21,444 nt of DNA from JAVBTR01 sp031556065. Its GTDB lineage: Bacteria; Bacillota; Clostridia; Christensenellales; Aristaeellaceae. Positions 7,244 to 13,474 of this stretch are shown here, one piece after another. Each line of letters opens with the position of its first letter. The first letter of the stretch is position 1. The position numbers and the translations under genes were made by a program. The notes beneath the pieces were generated by a model. That model made no database searches. It was not told the DNA's origin and saw only the letters and a program-made list of their open reading frames with translations. The stretch spans positions 1 through 21,444 of the forward strand of contig JAVBTR010000053.1 of NCBI GenBank assembly GCA_031556065.1, written 5' to 3'.

Positions 7244-7534
7244 TCAATGAAGAGCCGGCAGGTTGCCAAGGTTGTTCCCCTCGGTTCCATCTGGGAGGGA
7301 TTTTAAGTACTCATTGCCATTTCGGCTGGATATCCCCACCCCTGAAATCCCTCCAGCCTTGGCCAAGGCCACCCCTTCTTCCTTGGTGAGTATATGCCCG
7401 TCTTCCAGCTGGTAGCCTTCCACCCGCCCGCTCTTTTTTACCAGGGCTACAATCCGCTTGGCATCGGGTTTCACAAGGGGAATCTCCTGCATGGCCCTCA
7501 TGGGAAGGGATTGGTTTAACTGATTGTTTTCCAT
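7244..7534 (-). CDS. DUF3892 domain protein
   Basis: A 96-residue soluble protein. Residues about 28-84 (from KRIVALVKKSGRVEGYQLED to GNEYLKSLPDG) fit the DUF3892 pattern: a short beta unit with 'I..Vrk.g.I.gykL.dG..lt.eeav.lak.G.I.GV.v..rnG.eYLrs.pD'. No enzymatic residues are evident and the function of the family is not established. The start is the ATG at 7534 with GGAG 9 bases before it; the in-frame ATG at 7615 gives a basic leader without a ribosome binding site and is not used. It lies upstream of ktrB in the same direction with a 111-base gap, so shared transcription is possible but not shown. Confidence 0.75.
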   Translation of the reverse strand: MENNQLNQSLPMRAMQEIPLVKPDAKRIVALVKKSGRVEGYQLEDGHILTKEEGVALAKAGGISGVGISSRNGNEYLKSLPDGTEGNNLGNLPALH

Positions 7535-7763
7535 AATATAGCGCTCCTTTACTTTTAACCTGCATTTCAGCCATAGTATGGACCTTGCGCGCCCATTTAA
7601 AACTGATAAAATCATGTTTCGCGTATGCCTATATACAATCGGTGAGAGGGGGTGTATAATTTATATAAGGGACTCCCCTTTTTTAATACGCCTAAAAGCG
7701 ATTTATTAAACAGCAGATGCATCAAAGAACGCTTCCGATCGATCTTTTATTGGAGGGATACAA

Positions 7764-8321
7764 ATGCTTCTATTTATTTGCTTTTCAATCTGGCTATGCC
7801 TCTCATTGGTATTAATCATTGCATCAATAATAAAGGCAAAGGACAAGGTTAGTGGCTTTGCCAGCTGGATTGCAGCTACGTTGGCCGTATCCATTTCATA
7901 CGATCATATCAGAAATGCGGAAATGATATCTTCCTTCACCTTTTTCATGCTTTTGTTTGTGGGCTGTGCGCTGATCATTCTGCTTAGCCAATTCTATTTC
8001 TGGCTGTTTCTTCGGTGCCGCCATCAATGGAATGGCTGCACATGTGAGAAGTGCGGGGCAACCCGAGATGAACAGCATGATTTGGATGGCTGCACTTGCC
8101 GCCGCTGCGAAAAGGTGCAGCACGATTTGGACAACTGTAAATGTAAACGCTGCGGCGCCATTGTACACGATGGCTGTGTTTGCAGCCGCTGCGGAGAAGG
8201 CCAGCATGATTGGCAAGAAACCGGGCACCTATACCATGATGTGGCAGGGGGGCACGGGGGAAGCACCATATACTATACCTGCACAATCTGTAACGAAAGC
8301 AAAACAGAAACCGGATACTAA
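7764..8321 (+). CDS. membrane protein with tandem cysteine-rich (zinc-knuckle-like) tail
   Basis: A 185-residue protein. Three hydrophobic segments occupy about residues 1-23, 30-48 and 58-85. The rest is a hydrophilic tail of about 100 residues with repeated CxCxxC units: NGCTCEKCGATRDEQ, HDLDGCTCRRCEKVQ, HDLDNCKCKRCGAIV and HDGCVCSRCGEGQ, then HDW and a final YYTCTICNESK. Each unit begins with His-Asp and carries three closely spaced cysteines, which suggests a chain of small zinc-binding knuckles about 15 residues long. Similar HDW-GCKCKRCG tails occur in other Bacillota proteins of unknown role. The ATG follows GGAGG by 7 bases. A good intrinsic terminator stands at 8579-8602. It is the only plus-strand gene between 1 and 11300. 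The unit count and membrane anchor are seen; zinc binding is inferred. Confidence 0.75.
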   Translation: MLLFICFSIWLCLSLVLIIASIIKAKDKVSGFASWIAATLAVSISYDHIRNAEMISSFTFFMLLFVGCALIILLSQFYFWLFLRCRHQWNGCTCEKCGATRDEQHDLDGCTCRRCEKVQHDLDNCKCKRCGAIVHDGCVCSRCGEGQHDWQETGHLYHDVAGGHGGSTIYYTCTICNESKTETGY

Positions 8322-8370
8322 GGGGGTTTGAAACACGCCCTAAGAGAATGGAACCCTTAAGCGATTCCAC

Positions 8371-8551
8371 AAGAGGCTGTCGCAGTAAGAAAAAAGGAAC
8401 GCCAAGGGCTCTGATCCGGTTGCGAAATCGACGCACTGCTTCGCTGCCGCTTGCATTGCTCGTTTCGCGCCCCGACTTCGTCTCGCTTCGTCCGCCACGG
8501 GCGGCGCTTCGACTACGTCGCCTTGGAACCCGCAAAGGGATACATCCCTTT
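8371..8551. repeat. mosaic repeat: TIR-like end plus CTGATCCGGT block and hairpin module
   Basis: This non-coding stretch after 8321 begins with AAGAGGCTGTCGCAGTAAG (8371-8389), matching the end of the 18618-18927 element. The block CTGATCCGGT (8411-8420), AATCGACGCACTGCT and GCTCGTTTC (8458-8466) matches 18847-18893 in the same orientation. At 8521-8551 CCTTGG, AACCCG and a stem AAAGGG/CCCTTT form one reversed copy of the two-hairpin module. Long open frames on both strands here (8340-8635) have no ribosome binding sites and are not genes. Confidence 0.7.
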
Positions 8552-8578
8552 CAGCGCGTCGACAAAGTCGACGCGCTG

Positions 8579-8602
8579 AGACAGATGGCAATCTGTCTTT
8601 TT
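8579..8602 (+). terminator. intrinsic terminator after the Cys-rich protein gene
   Basis: A perfect stem AGACAGAT / ATCTGTCT with loop GGCA is followed by TTTTT. Immediately before it (8552-8578) is a second perfect 12-bp stem, CAGCGCGTCGAC with loop AAA. It is 258 bases past the stop at 8321. Confidence 0.75.
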
Positions 8603-8677
8603 CCCTTCCCCTTTTTCTTTTCCCCAAAAAGTTAAGCCGGTGGGATTTTTATCTCTCGGCCTTAACTAAATGATTTT

Positions 8678-8938
8678 GGATTCTAAAGGGATAAAATCCC
8701 TTTAGCGGGTGTGGGCAGCGCCCACCGTAACCTTGCTGAAATATAAAAAGCAAACCCCTGGTCAAGGAAGCGTAGCGGCCCTTGACAGCGGCTTGGCTGC
8801 AGCCAAGCCGCTGTCAAGAATCGTTTCGGGGGCGCAGCCCCTTCACTCTCTTGACCTGGGTTTGCTTTTCGTTTTCAATAGGTTGCGTTGGGATTCCATC
8901 CCAAACCCTGTTAAAGGGCTATGCCCTTTAAAATCCCC
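8678..8938. repeat. large composite palindromic repeat, left copy
   Basis: Symmetric, nested structure. Left arm: stem CTAAAGGG/CCCTTTAG (8683-8705), stem GTGGGC/GCCCAC (8711-8725), then CGTAACCT. Outer stem: AAGCAAACCC..GGTCAAG (8748-8766) pairs with CTTGACC.GGGTTTGCTT (8850-8867). Centre: a perfect 38-bp palindrome at 8781-8818 (half CTTGACAGCGGCTTGGCTG). Right arm, inverted: AGGTTGCG, stem TTGGGAT/ATCCCAA, stem TTAAAGGG/CCCTTTAA, AATCCCC (to 8938). Both outer flanks of the large hairpin carry T runs (GCTTTTTA on minus, GCTTTTCGTTTTC on plus), so it may end transcription from both sides. A relative in opposite orientation lies at 18618-18927. Confidence 0.85.
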
Positions 8939-8943
8939 TATTT

Positions 8944-10593
8944 TTATTGGTTGCTGTCTTCGTTTCTGATCTTGCCTCTTTGAATCTTCCCGGACAGGGT
9001 TTTGGGTAATTCCGCCACAAACTCCACAATACGGGGGTACTTATAGGGCGCGGTGGCCTTCTTCACATGGTCCTGCAGGGCTTTTACCAGTTCATCGGAA
9101 GCCTCGTACCCCTTGGCTAGAACGATCGTAGCCTTTACCACCTGCCCACGCAAGGGATGAGGCACGGCGGTGATAGCGCACTCCAATACGGAGGGGTGCT
9201 CCATCAGGGCACTTTCTACTTCAAAGGGCCCAATCCGATAGCCGGAGGATTTGATCACGTCGTCGGAGCGGCCGATGAAGTAATAATACCCATCCACGTC
9301 CCGCCAGGCCATGTCCCCGGTGTGGTACATGTTGTCGTAGAAAACCTCATTGGTGTGAAGGTCGTCCCGGTAATAACCAAGGAACAGGCCCGCAGGGTGG
9401 CCCTTATCCAGCCGGATCACGATCTCGCCCTCTACGCCGTCTTCCACGGTGTTGCCGTCCTTGTCCACCAGGTCCATGTCATACAGCGGCGAAGGCCTGC
9501 CGGTGGAGCCGGGACGGGGTTCCATCCACTTGGTTGTCATGAGCAGGGGCGTGGTTTCCGATTGGCCGAAGCCTTCGTGAATCTTAATGCCCGTGGCAGC
9601 TAAAAACTGGTTGTAGACCTCCGGGTTTAAAGGTTCCCCGGCGGTGTTGGCCCATTCCAGGGCGGACAGATCGTAATCCTTTAAATTTTCCTTAATCATG
9701 AAACGGTAGATGGTAGGCGGGGCGCAGAAGCTGGTAACGTGGTACTTTCCGATCATCTCCAGCATATCCTTGGCGATAAAACGGTCAAAATCGTATACGA
9801 ACAAGGCCGCGCCGCAAATCCACTGGCCGAACATCTTGCCCCAGCCGCACTTGGCCCAGCCAGAATCGGCCACGGCAATGTGGAGGGAATCGTCGTTCAG
9901 GTTATGCCAGTAGGCGGCGGTGGTGATCTGGGCCAAGGGGTAAATGTAATTATGGGCAGCCATTTTGGGCATGCCAGTGGTGCCGGAGGTGAAGTACATC
10001 AGCATGATGTCCTCGTTTTTCGGCAGCTGGGCGGGCCGTTCAAAGCTTTCGGATTCCCAGGCCATGGCGGAGGTTAAATCCTCGCAGCCGGGACGGGAGC
10101 CCAGGGTAATAATGTGCTTTAAGGTTTGGCACTGGGGCAGCGCGTCTTGAATGTGGGAATGAACTTCATCGTCGTTAATGGCAATAATAGCCTTGATATC
10201 GGCGGCATTACAGCGGTAAACGATGTCCTTTTTCGCTAACTGGTAGGTAGCGGGAATAATAATGCAGCCCAGCTTCATCAGCGCAATGTAGCAAATCCAG
10301 AATTCATAGCGGCGCTTTAAAACCAGCATCACGGGATCGCCCTTTTTAAGGCCCAGCTTTTTGAAAAAATTGGCGGTACGGTTGGATAGGCGGCTAATAT
10401 CGGAAAAGGTAAAGCGGCGCTCTTCCCCTGTTAGGTTGGTCCAGATCATGGCCAATTTCTCGGGGGAAATACGGGCGTATTCATCGATAATGTCGTAGGC
10501 GAAATTGAACTGCTCCGGAACCTTTAAAACGAAATTGTTTTCAAAGTTCCGCTGGCTGGTAAAATCAATACGGATATAGCGATCTGCAAGCAT
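8944..10593 (-). CDS. AMP-forming acyl-CoA synthetase (medium-chain acyl-CoA ligase type)
   Basis: A 549-residue cytosolic enzyme of the ANL superfamily. It activates a carboxylic acid with ATP to the acyl-AMP and transfers it to CoA. Visible motifs in order: P-loop TSGTTGMPK (202-210), AVADSGWAKCGWGKMFGQW (typical of medium-chain and benzoate-type ligases), ANTAGEPLNPE (316-325), GFGQSETT (341-348), YHTGDMAWRD (422-431), hinge and core IGRSDDVIKSSGYRIGPFEVE (439-459) and the C-terminal catalytic lysine in TLSGKIQR (K535). All key residues are intact. The exact acid is unknown. The start ATG has GGAG at 9 bases and lies 21 bases after the XRE-cupin gene, so both form one operon. Length is as usual for this group (540-560). 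Confidence 0.92.
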   Translation of the reverse strand: MLADRYIRIDFTSQRNFENNFVLKVPEQFNFAYDIIDEYARISPEKLAMIWTNLTGEERRFTFSDISRLSNRTANFFKKLGLKKGDPVMLVLKRRYEFWICYIALMKLGCIIIPATYQLAKKDIVYRCNAADIKAIIAINDDEVHSHIQDALPQCQTLKHIITLGSRPGCEDLTSAMAWESESFERPAQLPKNEDIMLMYFTSGTTGMPKMAAHNYIYPLAQITTAAYWHNLNDDSLHIAVADSGWAKCGWGKMFGQWICGAALFVYDFDRFIAKDMLEMIGKYHVTSFCAPPTIYRFMIKENLKDYDLSALEWANTAGEPLNPEVYNQFLAATGIKIHEGFGQSETTPLLMTTKWMEPRPGSTGRPSPLYDMDLVDKDGNTVEDGVEGEIVIRLDKGHPAGLFLGYYRDDLHTNEVFYDNMYHTGDMAWRDVDGYYYFIGRSDDVIKSSGYRIGPFEVESALMEHPSVLECAITAVPHPLRGQVVKATIVLAKGYEASDELVKALQDHVKKATAPYKYPRIVEFVAELPKTLSGKIQRGKIRNEDSNQ

Positions 10594-10614
10594 TTTCAGG
10601 GCTCCTTTTCAAAC

Positions 10615-11175
10615 CTAGTTTTCAGGGATGACCATGGCCAGAAAATGCACCGTTTCATTGCCGCATGATTGCATGGCGTGGGGCGTGCGGGAATCGTAGA
10701 AGATGCTGTCACCCTCGTTTAACACAATGTCGTGATCCCCCACCATAATGCGCATGGCGCCTTTTAAAATGTAATCGAACTCCTGCCCGTCGTGGCTGTT
10801 GGGCACCAGCTCCTTGTTTTCATCAGGCTCGATGGTCACATACAAGGGTTCGATCTTGCGGTGCATAAAATTGTAGGCCAGGTTTTTGTAAATGTACTGA
10901 TCCTCACGCTTAATCTCCTGGCCCCTGCCCTTTCTGGTAACGCTCAGGACGTTCAGCCGGGGAGCTTCGCCGGTGAGAAGCTCTGTCATATCTACATGGA
11001 ATACCTCATTGAGCTTTAGCAGAAAGCTAATGGGAATATCGGTCTGGCCGCTTTCATAGCTTTCATATTCAGCCGATGAGATACCGCAGGCTTTGGCCAT
11101 CTGATCGACGGTGTAGTCCGATGCTTCGCGTAGATCCGCGATGCGCATGGCGATTTGCATTACCTGTTCGGACAT
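10615..11175 (-). CDS. XRE-type HTH regulator with C-terminal cupin domain
   Basis: A 186-residue regulator. Residues about 5-65 are a lambda-repressor-like HTH (IADLREASDYTVDQMAKACG, ISSAEYESYESGQTDIPISF). Residues about 115-186 form a cupin_2 barrel (HDGQEFDYILKGAMRIMVGD, LNEGDSIFYDSRTPHAMQSC) with a His and Glu that could hold a metal and a late His. Such proteins usually sense a small molecule made or used by the adjacent enzyme, here the acyl-CoA ligase. The start is the ATG at 11175 after AGGAGG with a 9-base spacer; the in-frame ATG at 11241 lies upstream of the promoter -10 and is excluded. A palindrome between promoter and start is a likely autoregulatory site. Confidence 0.9.
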   Translation of the reverse strand: MSEQVMQIAMRIADLREASDYTVDQMAKACGISSAEYESYESGQTDIPISFLLKLNEVFHVDMTELLTGEAPRLNVLSVTRKGRGQEIKREDQYIYKNLAYNFMHRKIEPLYVTIEPDENKELVPNSHDGQEFDYILKGAMRIMVGDHDIVLNEGDSIFYDSRTPHAMQSCGNETVHFLAMVIPEN

Positions 11176-11194
11176 TGTTAGGCACCTCCTGTTT

Positions 11195-11207
11195 CCCCAA
11201 ATTGGGG
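11195..11207. promoter_or_regulatory. palindrome, candidate operator of the XRE-cupin regulator
   Basis: CCCCAA-A-TTGGGG, perfect 6-bp arms around one base, lies between the -10 and the ribosome binding site of the regulator gene. Position and symmetry fit a repressor site. It is too short and lacks a T run for a terminator. Confidence 0.5.
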
Positions 11208-11217
11208 GTTTGGAATT

Positions 11218-11246
11218 ATTATACTTGATAACGTAGGCCAATTCAA
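11218..11246 (-). promoter_or_regulatory. promoter of the XRE-cupin/acyl-CoA ligase operon
   Basis: Minus strand -35 TTGAAT (11241-11246) and perfect -10 TATAAT (11218-11223), 17 bases apart. Transcription should begin near 11211, just before the palindrome at 11195-11207. Confidence 0.8.
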
Positions 11247-11259
11247 GCGTCAGGCCGTC

Positions 11260-11288
11260 TTTTCATTGTACTTAGAATGTGGTATGAT
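11260..11288 (+). promoter_or_regulatory. probable promoter of the barstar-like gene
   Basis: Plus strand -35 TTTTCA (11260-11265, four of six consensus bases) and -10 TATGAT (11283-11288), spacer 17. It is divergent from the regulator promoter, with 13 bases between the two -35 boxes. Confidence 0.55.
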
Positions 11289-11312
11289 GGCTTACAAACA
11301 AGGAGGTTCCCT

Positions 11313-11570
11313 ATGCGAACGTTTTATTTGAATATGGACAGGGCCGATACGGCGGAATCGGTTCATGGGAAGCTGAAAACCCTTTTATCCCTGCCGGATT
11401 ATTATGGCCGCAATCTGGACGCCCTGAACGATTCCTTGTCGGAAAGCAAAGAAAAAGGCAGGCTGTGGATCAAGGGGGCAAAAGAAGCCTCCGATGCTGT
11501 CCAAAGCCTGCTAGCTGGGGTAGAGCAAGTGTTTTGCGATAATGGTTTCTCGGTGTTACGGCTTGACTAA
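11313..11570 (+). CDS. barstar-family ribonuclease inhibitor, orphan
   Basis: An 85-residue protein matching barstar (PF01337) in length and pattern. The recognition helix and loop read LPDYYGRNLDALNDSL (about 27-42), with Tyr31, Asn34, Asp36 and Asp40 lining up with barstar residues that plug the barnase active site; the tryptophan usual just before the second Asp is Asn here. Barstar blocks secreted ribonucleases inside the cell. No barnase-like or other ribonuclease toxin gene is seen in the window. The start is the ATG at 11313 with AGGAGG 6 bases before it; an in-frame ATG at 11277 lies upstream of the -10 and is excluded. The last 15 bases overlap the convergent SDR gene. Confidence 0.85.
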   Translation: MRTFYLNMDRADTAESVHGKLKTLLSLPDYYGRNLDALNDSLSESKEKGRLWIKGAKEASDAVQSLLAGVEQVFCDNGFSVLRLD

Positions 11571-12551
11571 ACGGGATTTAAAGATCATATCATCCATTAA
11601 GGCATCCCATTCCGGGTCCTCAATGCAAGCCTCGGGGTGGGTTTCAAAGTATTCAACGCATTCCCGAACCCCTTCCCTAAAAGGCACCTTGCAAACAAAA
11701 CCCGGTACGAAGGATTTGATCTTGCTGTTATCAAAGACAGCGGTCTGGGCCTTATCCCCCAGCTGGGCTTCGTATTCTCCGGGCAGGAACCTGGCAATGG
11801 TTTCGGTAGCGATGTGCTCCAGCTGGGCCTGAACCCCCAGGGCATCGGCTAAGATATGAACATAATCATTCCAGGTGTGTTTTTCATCGGAAGTGATATG
11901 GAAGGCTTGGCCAATGGCTTCCATCTGGCCCATAAGGCCTACGAAGGCGTAAGCAAAATCGCTGTTGTGGGTCAAGGTCCAAAAAACAGTGCCGTCCCCG
12001 GGCACCACAATGGGCTTACCCGCTTTTAAGCGGCTGATGGCAGCGTAGCGGCTTTTATGGGAATTGAGCACGAAGGGCATGTTGCTGGCGCAATAGGTGT
12101 AGCTGGGGCGGACAATGGTAATGGGGAAACCGAACCTGCGGTGGGCATCCATAAACAGGTTTTCGCAGGCGATCTTGTTCTGGGCATAGGGCCAGAAGGG
12201 GTTGCAAAGAGGGGTGCCCTCACTGACAAGGAGGGTCTTTGGGGGTTTTTGATACACCGTAGCGCTGGAAATAAAGATAAACTGCTTGCAGCGGTCTTTA
12301 AACAGGCGAATGCTCTGGGCGGCCTGGTCCTCCGTGAAGGTGATAAAATCCGCCACCACATCGAAGCCTTCGCCCTCCAACGCTTTTTCAGCCGCTGCCT
12401 GATCCCGTATATCGGCCACGATCTGGCGGACACCCTGGGGCAGATCACGGTTGCCCCGGTTCAAAACGGTTACATCCATGTTTTTTGAAAGCGCCTGCGC
12501 CACCACGGCGGTTGAAATGGTCCCGGTTCCCCCGACTAAAAGCAATTTCAT
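11556..12551 (-). CDS. NAD-dependent epimerase/dehydratase (extended SDR family)
   Basis: A 331-residue enzyme. The nucleotide-binding loop LLVGGTGTIS (4-13) starts the Rossmann fold, VLNRGNRD ends the second strand, and ADIRD follows. The catalytic region has FISSATVYQK (94-102) and the YxxxK pair in PYAQNK (Tyr122, Lys126). The C-terminal part (THNSDFAYAFVGLM, AFHITSDEKHTWNDYV) resembles sugar-nucleotide epimerase relatives that bind the substrate. The GGTGTIS glycine pattern is the shorter form seen in isoflavone-reductase-like and mRNA-binding-like epimerases. The substrate is unknown. The start ATG has AGGAGG at 8 bases. The 3' end overlaps the convergent barstar gene by 15 bases. It appears to be a single-gene unit. 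Confidence 0.88.
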   Translation of the reverse strand: MKLLLVGGTGTISTAVVAQALSKNMDVTVLNRGNRDLPQGVRQIVADIRDQAAAEKALEGEGFDVVADFITFTEDQAAQSIRLFKDRCKQFIFISSATVYQKPPKTLLVSEGTPLCNPFWPYAQNKIACENLFMDAHRRFGFPITIVRPSYTYCASNMPFVLNSHKSRYAAISRLKAGKPIVVPGDGTVFWTLTHNSDFAYAFVGLMGQMEAIGQAFHITSDEKHTWNDYVHILADALGVQAQLEHIATETIARFLPGEYEAQLGDKAQTAVFDNSKIKSFVPGFVCKVPFREGVRECVEYFETHPEACIEDPEWDALMDDMIFKSRLVKP

Positions 12552-12680
12552 GGTTTGAACCTCCTAAAAGTATTTTTCAGCAGCTTTTATACTATTTTTA
12601 ATCTAACCTTAACACAAAACCCTTCAGTTATGATATACTGTTTTTGCTGGTAAGTAAAGCCCCATGAAAAGAGTGAGAAC

Positions 12681-13262
12681 ATGCCCTGGTATAAGAAATA
12701 CCTTGAGAATATTTGGAATGTACCCAATGTGCTGACAATGCTTCGGCTTCTTTTGATACCCGTTTATGTGGTTCTGTTTTATAAAGGTCTTATGATTGCT
12801 GCCATGATCGTTTTCGTCATGGCCAGCCTGACCGACCTGTTGGATGGGTACCTGGCCAGAAAAAATAACCAGATCACCGCCTTTGGCAAGCTGATGGACC
12901 CTTTGGCCGATAAGGTGATGGTCATTACGGTGATGCTCACCAACGTGATCGCGGGCCGGCTGCCCTTGCTGCCCCTGGTTATTTTGGTGTTTAAGGAGCT
13001 GTATTTGATCCTGGGCGGCTGGCTGCTGATCAAGTACCGGGATATTGTGGTGTTTGCGTCCCCTATCGGCAAGGTGGCCCAGTTCTCTTTTTGCGTGGGC
13101 CTGGCGCTGACTTTTTTACACGAATATTTCAAGGGCTGGAAAATCCCGCCGGATATGGCGGTGATCTGGTTCGCCATGGTCATGTCCCTGGGGGCCTGTG
13201 TTCACTACACCGTGGGGATCACCAAGCAGCTGCGCAAAAGCAAGGAAGCAAAGCAGGTCTAA
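12681..13262 (+). CDS. pgsA: CDP-diacylglycerol-glycerol-3-phosphate 3-phosphatidyltransferase
   Basis: A 193-residue integral membrane enzyme that makes phosphatidylglycerol phosphate from CDP-diacylglycerol and glycerol 3-phosphate, the committed step to phosphatidylglycerol and cardiolipin. The CDP-alcohol phosphotransferase motif DGx2ARx8Gx3Dx3D is complete: D55 G56, A59 R60, G69, D73, D77. The N-terminal NVPNVLTMLRLLLIPVYVVL is typical of PgsA, and about five to six hydrophobic segments follow. Phosphatidylserine synthase or cardiolipin synthase of the same family is less likely from length and N-terminus. The ribosome binding site is weak (GAGTGAG). Its stop overlaps by 4 bases the end of the convergent 71-residue gene. 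Confidence 0.85.
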   Translation: MPWYKKYLENIWNVPNVLTMLRLLLIPVYVVLFYKGLMIAAMIVFVMASLTDLLDGYLARKNNQITAFGKLMDPLADKVMVITVMLTNVIAGRLPLLPLVILVFKELYLILGGWLLIKYRDIVVFASPIGKVAQFSFCVGLALTFLHEYFKGWKIPPDMAVIWFAMVMSLGACVHYTVGITKQLRKSKEAKQV

Positions 13263-13474
13263 ATTTCCCCCTTATCGCCCCGGGCATAATCCGCAGACAA
13301 AATATCCGAAAGGGGCAGGGTCAAGGGCTGTTTGCCCTTGGGGGTTAAAAAGGTAACGCTTTGCTCATCCAAGGCCACAACACATAAATTTACTTGCGAA
13401 ATCCCGCCGTTCACCATCATGACGGCGCGGATTTTTTTCTGCTTTTCCAGGGAATAGCGCAGAAACCGCTTCAT
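13259..13474 (-). CDS. small soluble protein, unknown function, end of the M42 operon
   Basis: A 71-residue protein, not recognised. It begins with a basic MKRFLRYSLEKQKKIRAV and continues as alternating short beta-type strands (QVNLCVVALDEQSVTFLT, LTLPLSDILSADYARGD). This pattern would fit a small SH3- or Sm-like barrel, which is inference. The start ATG overlaps the TGA of the preceding membrane protein (ATGA), so it is translationally coupled to it. It converges on pgsA and overlaps its stop by 4 bases. Codon use resembles its neighbours. Confidence 0.7.
   Translation of the reverse strand: MKRFLRYSLEKQKKIRAVMMVNGGISQVNLCVVALDEQSVTFLTPKGKQPLTLPLSDILSADYARGDKGEI

Noticed and set aside
8340..8635. 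Overlapping long open frames on both strands
   Set aside because: They fall in GC-rich repeat DNA, have no ribosome binding sites and contain Arg/Ser/Pro-rich chance translations.
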